NCBI RefSeq assembly: GCF_052857255.1
Contig: NC_135506.1
Span: 78,972,324-79,036,323 of the forward strand
DNA: 64,000 nt
Source: Amblyomma americanum
Lineage: Eukaryota; Arthropoda; Arachnida; Ixodida; Ixodidae
Reading direction: 5' to 3'
In this document: positions 30,900 through 42,359 of the stretch, piece after piece
Layout: each line of letters begins with the position of its first letter
Position numbering within the stretch: the first letter of the stretch is position 1
The notes under the pieces: model-generated
What the model saw: the letters and a program-made list of their open reading frames with translations, nothing else
What the model was told of the DNA's origin: nothing
Database searches by the model: none
Position numbers and translations under genes: made by a program

Positions 30900-31990
30900 A
30901 GAGTGTGTTAGCGTGCGTGTTGTCCTCGAACTGAGCAGCCGCTGCTTTCTGGTGGCTTCAGACACTGCCAGTAGGTGGCGTGATCCAATCCATCCATGAT
31001 CATATGATCTACTAGACCCCCTCTCTACTCTCTCCTCACCTCTCCATTCTGATTCCTTTTCTTACTTTTCCCTCTCTATCTGCTCCCCCGAGCCCTCACA
31101 AGCCAGCGACAATCCCAACGCCAGACACTTTGCGGCAATGAGTATTCTAACGCCGACGCATTAAACAACTTCAAAATTTGCAATATTTCTTTAAATATAT
31201 GGTACCGACGCGCAAATGTAGAACAACGGACGGCTAACTAGGACTCAACTTTTGAGCCAACTTTAGAGGTCGCTAACTGGGATCCGCAAAGTTATAGTGG
31301 CCTTATTCTGAACTTGATAATTTTGCACAAGTGTATTAGCGAGTGGATAGACATTTTCAAAAATCAATCGAAGTGAGCAGCAATATTCGAAACTGGGCTG
31401 TGCTTGTAGGACAGTAATGTGTTGGCGATTCTTCTACGCTTTCCTCAGTAAAAAGATATACTATTATTCAGAGAGCCATAAAATGGTCAATATCAGAATG
31501 AGAGACGTAATATGTCGTTTGCCAGAAAAAAAAGCTATAGAAAGCGATGTTTCGTTTCGGTGCGGTAATATAACAGGGCTTAGTATGAAATATTGTGCCT
31601 CTTGTTTATTTTATATGTTACTGTTTTACTTACCGTGTATGAATATCACTAATTTCTTTTCTTGGCTTCCTTCTAGCCGCTCTTAGCCATCTGAACGCCT
31701 TTTCGGGGCACATGCCTTTCTGGCAAGACCTGGGCCGACCCAGACAAACGTGTTGCGCTTATCGTTTGAAATTACGTAGTTTTTTCTTGCCTTGATTACG
31801 GCTGACGTACATTATTCTTCACTCCGATTACTCTCTTTAATAAAATTGTGATCTAATCCGTGCTGCTCCTGGTTCACTCCACTGCAGAAATGCGCGAGTG
31901 CTGGCCCGTGCTCTGCTGCCAAGCATATACAACTACATGGACCCGATTGATCGCTGTCCTCCTTCCTGATGGATACCAGATGAACTGCGG
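30900..31990. other. Unassigned AT-rich DNA
   Basis: Includes a CT-rich patch near 31020-31095. A plus frame at 31417-31686 ends in a hydrophobic stretch (F-Y-M-L-L-F-Y-L) but has no family signature. Confidence 0.3.
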
Positions 31991-31994
31991 GAAA

Positions 31995-32497
31995 CAATTT
32001 AGGGTAGCGACAGGAGGCTAGGATAGAGTATGGGCAACGAAACCTAGCCAACAAAGAAAACATTACGTACACGGATGCGGCTGCATACGGTAGGACAAGA
32101 CAACACAACAGAAATAGAGCGGTTGCAACGGCAATTAATCATGAGCTCAAAGAAATGGCCAGCGCAACTATGAGGGTCGGCATTATTGAGGAGGCCGTAG
32201 AGGCTGCCATAGCCCTAGCGGCGGCAGAGGGCTACCGTGCTCAAAGGTCCCTAATAATTTTAACAGACTCGCAAACAGCATGCAGAAACCACAAGAGTGC
32301 CAAAATAGGGGGAACAGCGCTCCGCATCCTAAAGACAGTACAGACAGTCAAATTACCGCCGAAGGAAAAACAATTGCAACACATAATAATGTGGGTAACG
32401 GGACACACAGGCGTCGCGGGGAATGCCGAGGCGGATAGGAGAGCTCGAGAGCTTACAATCCGAGCCTCCAACCAAACCAGCCTCGAGCAATGGTAAT
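31995..32497 (+). mobile_element. LINE RNase H domain fragment
   Basis: The frame contains I-T-Y-T-D-A-A-A-Y-G (first catalytic Asp), E-A-A-I-A-L-A-A-A-E-G-Y (Glu helix), I-I-L-T-D-S-Q-T-A (second Asp), and M-W-V-T-G-H-T-G-V-A-G-N-A-E-A-D (His and last Asp). All four carboxylates and the His are kept, and the domain is open from about 31995 to the stop at 32496. An in-frame TAG precedes it. It ends against an opposite-strand LINE. Confidence 0.85.
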
Positions 32498-32499
32498 GG

Positions 32500-33060
32500 T
32501 ATGTATGCTGATAGATTGGAAGACACAAGGACAGGGGTCCTGTTACTAGGAGATCGAAGACGGGACAATGACTTAATGTGCATAATAGTATACAATGCCT
32601 GTAATGTTTCAATGTCGTACTGACTGAGAGCGGGAAAACGAAAATAGAATGGGAGTCGCCCCGTATCTTGAAGGAAATTTCGCACAGCAGAGCGCACACT
32701 CCTGTCGCTTCGTCCAAGCAAAGAAGGGCCATTGGAAAGAACAACCGCGGAGGACACAGGCAAACCCAGTTGGTGAAATGGAATTTGCGAAAGACGCTTC
32801 CTCAAATGAGAGAAGCGGTGGCAAAACAGCAAGAAGTGATCTATTGTCTCAGGTTCGGCACAAAAAGGGCACAATGGGGAAGCCGCCAGGCCAGATCTGT
32901 GAAGGTAGAAATTTAGAAAGGGAACCCGGCAACGCAAACACGTGAAAGAGACTTCGTCTGCGCGAGCGCCAGTCTTTGCTACTCCAAGGATGCAGAATAT
33001 ATGGGTATGTGCCATCAGTTTAGAGGCAACAACAACTTCGTTGCTGATTCTTTGCTGGTT
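32500..33060 (-). mobile_element. LINE C-terminal fragment on the opposite strand
   Basis: The minus frame (32353-33015) begins with R-C-R-V-P-F-L-N-F-Y-L-H-R-S-G and reads C-P-F-C-A-E-P-E-T-I-D-H-F-L-L-F-C, a complete CxxC...H...C zinc knuckle. R-S-A-V-R-N-F-L-Q-D-T-G-R-L follows. This is the end of the pol protein of a LINE unlike the RNase H-bearing ones. The frame runs past 32500 only because the antisense of the neighbouring RNase H is open. Confidence 0.75.
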
Positions 33061-33069
33061 GACGGTTCG

Positions 33070-33545
33070 AAAGCGCCCCCCCCCCTTACCCCATCGCTAT
33101 CGCCATCGTCTGACCGGCGAGCACGGTCGCTGTGCGCGCCGGGCACGAGACGAGAAGAAGACTGAATGCCTCTCGGTAGCCGTTCCGCCGTGTTGCCCTT
33201 CTTCGAAAACGCCGTAGCAATCAGTCAGTGAGCTGGAATGCCGCCTGACAAGCCGGGAAGTCGCGATGAAGCTCGGAGGCCTTGATCCTCCTCAGCAGAG
33301 CGCCGCCGCCAAAGACGCGGTCCCGGCGGTCGAGACCAAGGCGGCACCCGTTTGTCGGACATACCTGGAAGCCCCTCGCGGAGCCCTGCGGGCAGCGACA
33401 GTGCACCCAGGCGCATACAACCAGCATTCCATCAAAGACGTATGCACGGTAGGCCGTTCCAGCTGTGAGATGACTCCATTCTGTGCCATTTTTGTTCTGC
33501 TTCAGATGGAGATTCAGAATAAATTTTAATGTTTGAACCGGACCC
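33070..33545. other. CpG-rich region upstream of the M13 gene
   Basis: Short CpG-rich stretch with overlapping frames on both strands (plus 33266-33529; minus 33221-33565) and an AATAAA at about 33517. It could be a first exon or promoter of the downstream gene, or a separate small exon. No motif decides. Confidence 0.3.
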
Positions 33546-33549
33546 CTAC

Positions 33550-34044
33550 CTACCCTCTCCGGCACGGCACGCAGGCCTCCGGGAGAGGAGTAGGGAGTTT
33601 AGTCACTACAGGACTAGCACTTAAGTTTAAGTGATGCTGCAGCTGCCAGTTGGGTTCCTTTTGCTCCCTAGAGTCTGGTTTTCTACATCTTTTATTCTCG
33701 CTGTGATTCGCGTCCTGAATTTCTCAAAGTACCTACTTTACTGAGCTTTTAGCCACATGTGGATGTGGTTGTGCCTTTTTTAAAGGACATACCTTAGAGA
33801 TGTTGATGTGTCATGGCCAAGCATGCAGTAGAACTTTTGGGCTTGACAACCCCCGCCGCCCCACCCCTTATAACCAGACCTCCACAACCGCCGTGTCGTG
33901 CTCTCATCGGCAGGTGCCAAAGGCCACCGCCTCCGACCATCTGGCAAGGCGGACCCTGCTGGAGGTGCCTGTCCAGAGAGTGTCGGTCCAGCCAGTCCCT
34001 CAGCTGCGGCGTTGCCGGTGGGACGTGGCCATGGTGTGGACGGG
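33550..34044. other. Leader region of the M13 candidate
   Basis: Largely non-coding. The frame of the next exon stays open back to 33898, with an acceptor-like TCATCGGCAG at 33904-33913, so the exon could start at 33914 rather than at an internal ATG. Confidence 0.3.
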
Positions 34045-34248
34045 ATGACCTCCGCTGACACTGCTGCCGTCGGCTCCTGCCTGTCATCGCCAGCGTCGTC
34101 CGTGTCCGACGGTGTTTACTCGGGAGCGCTCAGCATTGATTCGCCGCTGTCCAGCAGCCCGGGGAATGTCGAACAGCCGCCCCTCGTGCAGCCGCCCGGC
34201 TTCCGCGGCAATCCGCCCCCTGGCGAAGATAGGACGAAATCGCCTCCG
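34045..34248 (+). CDS. Candidate 5' exon: cytoplasmic tail of the M13 protein
   Basis: From the ATG at 34045 (G at -3) 68 codons are open to a splice donor (CCG|GTACGC) at 34248 in phase 0. The peptide is Ser/Pro-rich (S-S-P-A-S-S-V, P-P-L-V-Q-P-P-G-F, N-P-P-P-G-E-D-R-T-K-S-P-P), hydrophilic and without a signal peptide, as expected for the cytosolic tail of a type II membrane protein. The next exon begins at 36360 in phase 0 with basic residues followed by a membrane segment. The join therefore gives a tail-anchor-ectodomain order. The link is an inference from phase, distance and content; no transcript evidence is available. Confidence 0.5.
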
Positions 34249-36359
34249 GTACGCGCCATTGGAACCTGGCACACGCGCCTAGCGTAACAGAAAAGTTGCA
34301 GTTTTTGACTGCATGCTCAGAAGAAAGCTTACGCGTATAGGTCGATGACGTTGAAGGAACGAAGTCACGCATCCTGAGAGGGGGAACTAGCACTGTAGAG
34401 TGTTCTTAAGGCCGCATGTATTGGCTCTTGAGCAAGTAGTTGACTCATTATTTGCAGATCAGAACAGCATGGGCTAAAAGAAATCAACGAGTAATATAGG
34501 TAGGCTTACAAAATGGTAAAAAGAGTGCGGTTCAGTACTGCTTTCAGCGCATGTCTGTGTCATGACTTATGGACTTATGATGTTCCTTTCGAGTGGCTTT
34601 GTCTCATTTAGCTCTGCTGCTTTTGTGAGCTCGGAATTAGTCAATGTATAGTAACACCAAAAAGTAACTGCCATCAGCCGAAAGGACAGGATGCTGCTGT
34701 ATCAGCAAAGAGTGTTTTTATTTAGAAAATCCTTTGCGAGCAGTGATCAGGCCCTGATGGTGACACAGTGCTGTGGCAAATAGAAACACAACATCTGTTT
34801 AATGAGCTTTTTTAGGCATGGGCCGTCCTTTTTGATATCCTAGCACACGCTACAAGATTATGATTGGTTTAGACCCAGCTTGGCACTGGGCGAGAAAAAA
34901 GCACATGCTCTATTGATGAGGCCAACATGAGGAAGAAAGTAACGCATCCAGGATTTCTTCACAATCAACAAGAATGCGAAGGTAAAAGTCGTCGTAGACA
35001 AGCTCACGAAGAGCCTCAAACTGCAGGCAACATAGAAGGCTTATGTATCATCATCCAGTCACGATAACGAGGTTCGCGGCTGTCAAAATTTAATCCTGAT
35101 TAAAAAAAAGTGCCTTTGTTGTTTCTTTCGTGTGGTTTCCTTGGTGCTTGCAAATCCCACGTGATACGCAATTCACATGTTACCTGAAATCTGTGCGGCG
35201 ATAAAGAAATTCGCTTTTGTTCCGACAGGATTTTCCGTCTAGTGATTAGACAGTTATTATAATTTTGATTAGTCAGTGGTTCGATTCGTGTCGTGCGAAG
35301 AAAGAAACTCTAAATAACGTCACTCATTTAGGTTCTATGACGTGTTCTAAAAAGCAGCGTGTACGAACACTGCAAGAGGTGAAGTAATGTCCTAGTCTCG
35401 ATATCTCTAGTATACGTATAGAAAACGATTCATTCGGCACACAGTTAATACAGTTTGTAGGTCTGTTCATCTCGGAGTGTTAGGCTACAGCGGATTTGGG
35501 AAGGACCAATTACGGTCGTCAAATGTTTCGCTTTCAAATCCATAACCTTCTTAATTCCTACAGCGAACCCTCTCCATTTTCTTGATAAAGGTTTGCTGTC
35601 TATCTTAAAACATGGCATCAGACTTGATTTGTTGAGTACCTCCTTAGATCTGTTGTATGTTTCTGCTATGAAAAGGCATGTTTATGTAGTGTTGTATTGT
35701 GTATCATTCTTTTCATTTCAATGCTCCTGATTTTGTTCTTCAAAGCAAATTCTTGGCTCAGATTTGTATAAGTATGCTTGATCACTTTTTTTGTTGTCAT
35801 ATGTACTCTGTTGTTGCCGCTGTTTCCTGTAGGAAGAAGGTGCGCTGCTTTGTCAAGCCAATCTAAGGATTTTTGGGCGCACCTCCTAACATTACGTAAT
35901 GTTGAAATAAAAGTATTTTGTATTTTTGTCGTTTGTGGCGTTTAACTTCCCAAAGCGACTCAGGCTTGAAGGACGTCGTAGGGGCAGGCTCCGGAAATTT
36001 CCACCACCTGGGGTTCTTTAACGCGCACTGAAATCGCACAGTACACGGGCCTCCAGAATTTCGCCATCGAAATTCGCCTCCATTGAAATTCATCCGCCGC
36101 GGCCGAGATCGAACACGCGTCTTTCGGGTCAGCAGCCAAGATTTTGTATTTTTGTACTCGTACAGCAGCGGCTATGATAGGAGCTGTGGGAAAGAAGGCG
36201 CCTGGCCTTGCGCACAAAGACACCCCAAAAGTGCACACTTTGTCAGTATCGATGATTCATCACTAGAAAAGCGGTTATTTTGGGGGTTTATAGAGATCGT
36301 AGGTAAGACCAACTGATTGTGCACATCGTTTTTCTTACGGCAATAATGTTACTTTCCAG
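34249..36359 (+). other. Proposed intron of the M13 gene
   Basis: Begins GTACGC and ends TTACTTTCCAG after a pyrimidine-rich stretch. AT-rich with no other gene. Contains a SINE at 35929-36140. Confidence 0.5.
35929..36140 (-). mobile_element. Second-family SINE within the intron
   Basis: Inverted copy: GTGGCGTTTAACTTCCCAAA (tail), GGCTCCGGAAATTTCCACC, GAATTTCGCCATCGAAATTC, GCCGCGGCCGAGATCGAAC and GACGTCGTAGG variants. Confidence 0.8.
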
Positions 36360-38289
36360 GACCCCCGGAAGCTGAAATCGCGGCTCGGGCTTACTCTGGC
36401 CGTGCTTGGAGTCACTGTATTGGTGACGCTTGTGGCCTTGGCGATCGCCTCACTTGTATGGCGCTCCCCAGCGCACTGGGGAACACCTGCAAGACGCATG
36501 CCTGCCTCGCCTACTCGACCAGACTTCTCGCCTCCATCAACGAATCGGTGGACCCGTGCCAGAGCTTCACGCACTTCGTCTGCGACGGCTGGCGCCAGAA
36601 GAACCGACATACCGTTTGGAGCGACCAGTTCATTTCTCTGTTGGACAAGGTGACCGCGTCGCTGAAGAGTGCAGACGTGCCTGCATCGGGGCAAGACATG
36701 GAGCAGCGGGCCGCCATCATGTACAGGAGTTGCGTCGATGTGCTCGAAGGGGAGAGAGACGAGCTGCCAGCCGTCAAGAACGCGCTGGTTGAGGCAGGCA
36801 TCGTGTGGCCGAAGCCTTCCAAGGGCGCAGACGTTCTGTACACGCTCCTCTGCAGCTCTTTGAAGCTGGGTTGGGACGTGCTCCTTGACTTCGACGTCGC
36901 GCCCGATGGCAGCGGGATCAACCTAGTTTCTGGCAAGTTCCTTTACTTCGTGGTCAAGAGGTATAGGGACTTCGCGACCGGCACGGATGAGGAGTACTTT
37001 CAGTTCCTGAAGGAACGCTTTCAACCCGATGGCGAGGATACGGTGACGTTCCAGGAGACAGACGCGTCGGTCGAAACAGCCCTGAGCTACCTCTCTAATG
37101 CTCGTTACGAAGCAGCTGACGAGTATAACGCTGACGTTCTTCTAAACTTGACTCAGCTTGGCCTCAGGGAAGTTAACTGGACAGCGACGCTTTTAAAACT
37201 TGACATCAGGATGAACAGTAGTCTCACGCTGACGACCACATCGCCCCGTTATCTAGAGCGAGTGTTGTATCTCTGGTGGCGGTACGGCACGGACTCATTC
37301 CATACATTGATCTCTTGGTGCACCGTTCAATTGGCGGCCCTTTCGCGAATAAAGACTTAATTTTCAACTATTACAACCGTGACTACCAAACGACGCAGGC
37401 CCATTACAGGATTTTCTGCGTCACGAGAGCAATGTTAATCTCCGGGCACACGCTGTTCGACAAATACTATGCTGAAGCCCTTCAAGGCGAAGCACTTAAT
37501 CTCGCAAAAAGTGTGGCTCAGTCCGTGCGAACCGCTTTTTTCCGGCGTCTTTCCAACTGGACGTACTTTGACGAAGGCATCAACGTGGTCAGCAACTGGA
37601 GCTCTTCGGAAATCGTCTTCCGTAACATCGAGCACACCGGAGAAGAAATCCTGGCTGCAGACCATGTGCCTGACTTGAATAATTCTTTCGTGCGGAACTG
37701 GCAACAGTCGGTGCACGTCAGAAAGGATGCAGAATTCGGACATATGTTAGATCTTATGCAAGATTTGGAAATGTCCATCGTGTCCTACGACAAGCGAGAC
37801 TTCGAGCTGATGCCTTACGCTCTATCCTTCCCTCTATTTGATCCGCAGCTCCATTCGTCTTTAAACTACGGCGGCTTAGGAGCTCAGATCGCCTTTTCAC
37901 TGGCGACCTTGTTCCTTTCCGCGTACTACGCAACCAATGCTTCGTTTGTTGAGCCCCTGATGGACTGCTTGAAAGCAGGCACGTCCGGCAGCGCCGGTGA
38001 ACTAGGGTATTACGCCAAAGAAGTAATTGGCTATGGCGCTCTTGTGGATGCCTACAATGCCCAAGAGAGAGCTTTCGACAGCAGCAGCCTATTCGGTTTG
38101 GAGAAGTACAGCGGACTGCAGCTGTTTTTCATCGCGCTGTGTTACGTCAATTGCTATGGCGGCTCTGAAAATACAAACCACGAGTCGATCTGTACTCCCG
38201 CGCTGCAGCACATGCCACAGTTCGCCAAGGCTTTTAACTGCACTCCCGGGGACCCGATGAATCCTTCTAAGCAGTGCAGACTGTTTTGA
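36360..38289 (+). pseudogene. M13 (neprilysin-family) membrane protein, catalytic site lost, two frame breaks
   Basis: M13 proteins are type II membrane zinc endopeptidases that trim extracellular peptides. The exon starts after a good acceptor. First it encodes K-L-K-S-R-L and a membrane helix (L-T-L-A-V-L-G-V-T-V-L-V-T-L-V-A-L-A-I). The ectodomain start follows: C-K-T-H-A-C-L, S-V-D-P-C-Q-S-F, F-V-C-D-G-W. It ends M-N-P-S-K-Q-C-R-L-F at a TGA, like the family's usual C-x-x-W end. The zinc motif H-E-x-x-H is replaced by F-S-L-A-T (37894-37908) inside a retained G-G-L-G frame, and the E-x-x-x-D site reads E-V-I-G-Y (38020-38034). It is thus predicted inactive, as known for many arthropod M13 paralogues. 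Two breaks, near the C-run at 36466-36469 and near 37271-37280, each behave like one missing base. Corrected length is about 643 residues plus the tail exon. Many N-x-S/T sites. Assembly error or true pseudogene cannot be told apart here. Confidence 0.88.
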
Positions 38290-38603
38290 GATTTGTGTTC
38301 GTGATTCGAGTTTTCTGTTTGTGTGCGCGTGACTTCTCCGTTACCACGTTTTGTTCATTGATGATGTGGCTATAAATGCCCTTCACTGAGCCTGTTTTTA
38401 TAGAACTATAGAAATCTCGATCGTAGAAGGTGTCGTCGTCTTCGCGTATACGTCGGGAGCCATTAGCTTGCGCGCACTGGTATAAAATTTTGATTAAGAG
38501 CACTAATGTGTGTTAGTTTGTCCCGATAGCCTTTAAATGCCATTTTGACCTTGCGAGGATCTAAAAATAGAAATTTTGTCGGGTGTTGTGTTCCGCTTTT
38601 TCC

Positions 38604-38625
38604 GCGAACGAATAAATTGTATGGC
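38604..38625 (+). terminator. Polyadenylation signal candidate for the M13 gene
   Basis: AATAAA in CGAATAAATTG at about 38609, 320 bases after the stop codon. Confidence 0.35.
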
Positions 38626-38629
38626 GGTT

Positions 38630-40840
38630 TATGAGCCAGTCGCGCTCGACTTGTGCGTACTTGTCGCTGAATCTGATTCCGAAATATCGTTTTGTGTGGG
38701 AATTGTAGGAGCTAACTATGAAAGAGCTTAAGGAAACAGAGCAGGAGCCTATCGGCAGAATCAGCAGTGCAACAAGAATGCAATTGAAAGAGCTAATGAC
38801 ATTCGTCGTTGCGGAACGAAGCAGAGTTGAATAACTCAACATTAAAACTGCACTCTTCCGTGCTACTAAGATGACGCAAGAAAAAAAAATGCTGAAAGAA
38901 CCGACAAAAGCGAGCTCTTGTCCTTTCCAGTGCCGAAATTTTCTTCGCCGGGGAGATTCGCACAAAACGGGTCCTCGGTCTCGAAAAATCTCGCGGAACG
39001 GTAACCTCGTGACACATATAAATGACAAATGCTTTTCTTGAGCACTATCAGGCGATGGTGGCGTTTCGGGATATGAAGTTGGACACCGTTAGCGGGTGTT
39101 ATGTCTTTGCGGAAGCGAGGTTTCCGGAATTTCCGGAAACGAAGTTGAACGCGCCATTTACAATCTAAACCCAGGAAAGTTTCCCCGGCCTCACTGTTTG
39201 TGCACGCGGCCTTGTTTCCGTGATGTTAGCTGCAGTTTTTATTGCTTTCTACGATCTAAACGTACTGACTTCTTCTTTTGCATTTGTACACACTTCTGAG
39301 AACTGTTGAAACTCCTAAGTTTTAGCAGCCCGGCTACAGACAATCGCGGCCAGGTAGCAGGGAATCCGGAAAGAGCGTTTCATTGGTTTCGCATGTAGCC
39401 TTACTGCAGTCTATACAAGTATACATTGTATACAAAGATGCATCGCCTTTTTGCCGCGTTTGTGGGAATCAAGACACTAAAGGACAACAGGAAATTTTGA
39501 CGGCTTTTTTTCAGCGCAATTACTCACGCTCTGCGAAGAGGAGGGAATGAAGATGAAGCTCAAAGCAGCTGCCACGCGGGATTTTGCACATGCCAGATGA
39601 CCTCCAGGTTCAGCATGGGAGCAGTAGAGTTTTCCGCTCTAAAAACAATTGGCATCCTGGGTAAAGGCAGATTGATACTGGCGAGTGGCAGACATCGTGC
39701 GGCAGATTTATGTTTATTTGTAAGAATCCGGCAGAACTTTGGAAACGGGTGTCTTTTGCATTACTAATGAGGATGTGGAGGAGGTGCGTTCGGTGGGGAG
39801 AGTTAGCTAAGGTATGCGTGCCGCTCTGTCACTCAGGGCACGGAGCGAGAGAGGTGCAGCAGCGAAACACGTGTCGTCACGAATGTCAGTATTTTGTTCT
39901 GACCAATCAGTTATTGGCATTCTGGACAATTAGCGTGGCGTATTTTCATGACGCCATGACGCCATGACGCCATGACCTCAGGTGTTACAACGCCAACGAC
40001 CCCGAAATAAACGGGAAACTGAAATTTAACAACTCCCTCTGTAAAAATAGAAAAAAAGCCGTCCGTACTTTTCGCCTATGAGCGTCCACTCGTTGCCACA
40101 GCCGTCAACAAATCGAGAACATGCGCATGCTCGTCTGGTCTTGCATGCAGTCCTCGATGCTTTAAGATGCGTAGGGTGCCACCGCAGGGTGGCGCTCTCT
40201 CACCATCATAGCGTCCTCACGGGCAGCTATCGTTTGAGCTTTCCTCCATAGTGACGTGTCCGCTTTTTTGCTGTGCTACGACCTTCATGTTTACCTTCGT
40301 CGCCGCAGCTGTTCGCTTGGCAGACACGTCCGTAACTGCGCTGGCTGCTGCTCGGCCGCTCCTCTTCGCCAGTTGTGGCATGTGATGTGTCACGTGATTC
40401 CCTCTTGTGCTTGGCAGCCATGTCCGCCGCTGCGCCGACCGCCGCTCTGCTGAGCGCTCTCTCTTGCACTTGTGGCACGTGATGCACCACGCGATTTGCT
40501 CTCGCTGGAAAAAAGTTTGCTCGCGTTGAGGTCTTTAAACAATAAAGATGAACCAAAACTAAACCGTGTCTAACCACAAACCATGCTTAACAGAGCTTGG
40601 CTCAGCTGGTTTGAACCACAGCCACTTTTTATTTTTTTTACGAAAGGAAATGGCGCTGAAAAGGAAGGAAATATTTTGCTGGGTGTTTTCCGTGCCTTAA
40701 AACACCAATATCTCTGTACAAAGCGGCTGTAAAGCTTCTCTGTACATCCTCTGTACAGAGTCAGACCCGAAACTATTACACCATTTCACGGTTCTCAAAC
40801 ACACCACCACTACCACCAGTCCTCACCATTTCCCAGTCCA
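38630..40840. other. Unassigned DNA
   Basis: No gene or known element seen in 2.2 kb. A GC-rich patch at 40240-40500 has short frames on both strands with no motif. Confidence 0.3.
39949..39978 (+). repeat. 8-base tandem repeat
   Basis: ATGACGCC repeated about 3.6 times. Confidence 0.8.
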
Positions 40841-40844
40841 TTGC

Positions 40845-41545
40845 GCCTTCCTACAGACGCACTACGATTCCTTGAACGAGTACTTTCCACTTCCCTCTAC
40901 ACTGCTTCACATCTGTTGTGTCTACATAGTGCTCTATGCTTCATTATGGTCGTGTTTCTCTTTCCTTTCGTCTTGAGGTGTTCTTCGTCGGGGACTTTCG
41001 ATATTTTCTTCCTAGTTCAATCGAATCTACACCCAGATGTCTACTTCTCCACTCCGATGCTTGCTGCTTACTCTCCACAAGATTACAGTAATTAAATTAC
41101 TTCTCTCGGTAATTTGTAATGTAATTCATTACTTTTATCGGTTTAATAATTTTGTAATGTAACGAATTACTTTGGAACTGTAATTTCAGGTAAAAGTATA
41201 TAATTACTAGTGAAATTAATTTTGCTTCGTAAGGAGTCCGTGCGGCTCCTTGTATCGGGCATGTTTTGGCCTCGAAAGCAAGAAAAACGCGCAGCCTCCG
41301 AACCCCAGCACTCGTCTCCAGTGAAGGCAGACCAAAGGTGATGGGCATCACCACCCCATTGGTGAATAGTCTATAGGAGTGCTACGCATCTGTGTGCCAT
41401 GCTCACAGATGCGCCACGTGGCCGCCAGGAGAGTTCCATGAGCATGGTATGCATGGTGCATTGCACCTTCCCACAGAAACATTGCGACTGCTCGAACGAG
41501 TACTTCCCACTTCTTTCTAGACTGCTTCATATATAATTGTCATGT
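40845..41545. repeat. Direct repeats around an AT-rich hAT-like core
   Basis: GAACGAGTACTTTCCACTTC (near 40878) and GAACGAGTACTTCCCACTTC (near 41495) lie in two related blocks of about 80 bases, 617 bases apart. Between them, 41090-41220 is a run of TAATGTAATTCATTAC-type words. I recall such words from internal parts of non-autonomous hAT elements, but no terminal inverted repeats were found. Confidence 0.4.
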
Positions 41546-41549
41546 TGCC

Positions 41550-42020
41550 ACATTTACATCAAGCCCGAACTGACAGCTAACAAACCTGGCTTTGGGTTTT
41601 CGGGAGACGGCCTTCTGTTGTCATATTTCAGGCACTATTCTTAACTCAAGGGCAATATAGCCGACAGCGTCACCGCCATATGCAATCGATATCCGCCAAC
41701 ATGTCTCCAAAACGAATCAATTGAACAGCGGAATTGGCAGCTTATCGGCGCCCCGATGCATTTCCGTGACGATGAGCGTGAATACAAGCAGCGGATGCAG
41801 TCACGCTGTTTACGAGGACCACATATTCTTTGAAATCAAGAGGGTGGGACCATTGAACGATGAACTTCTGATCGGAGAGTGATGCGAGCAATTATACATG
41901 TTTTGCGATTAAGTTGACCTCATCTACATGAGCAAAGCGGCTGTTCAATGGTCCATGGGGATTCCTTTCATCAAAGAAGGGCAAAATTTCTGGCGCCCAT
42001 TTTGAGTCAGTGGCAGCGCA
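41550..42020. other. Unassigned DNA
   Basis: Nothing recognised. Confidence 0.3.
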
Positions 42021-42023
42021 AAT

Positions 42024-42359
42024 AATGTACGGTTATTATCAATTGGTTTTGGGGGAAAGGAAATGGCGCAGTATTTGTCTCATATATCGTTGGACACCTG
42101 AACCGCGTCTTAAGGGAAGGGATAAAGGAGGGAGTGAAAGAAGAAAGGTAGAAAGACGTGCCGTAGTGGAGGGCTCCGGCATAATTTCGACCACCTGGGG
42201 ATCTTTAACGTGCACTGACATCGCACAGCACACGGGCGCATTACCATTTTTCCTTCATAATAACGCAACCGCCATGGTCGGGGTCGAACCCGGGAACTGC
42301 GGATCAGCAGTCGAGCGCCCTAACCAATGAGCCACCGTGGCGGGCAACAATGTACGGTT
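42024..42359 (-). mobile_element. Full-length Ruka-like SINE with target-site duplication
   Basis: AATGTACGGTT flanks the element at 42024-42034 and 42349-42359. On the minus strand it starts CCCGCCACGGTGGCTCATTG, with B box GGGTTCGACCCC, a complete body and the 3' end CCAAAACCAATTGATAATAA. One of two copies here with unambiguous ends. Confidence 0.92.

Noticed and set aside
32353..32500. C-terminal extension of the minus-strand LINE protein
   Set aside because: This part is antisense to a recognisable RNase H domain, so it is not part of the same element.
36402..36653. Separate small membrane protein overlapping the M13 frame
   Set aside because: Its hydrophobic segment is better explained as the anchor of the M13 protein, separated by a one-base break in a C-run.
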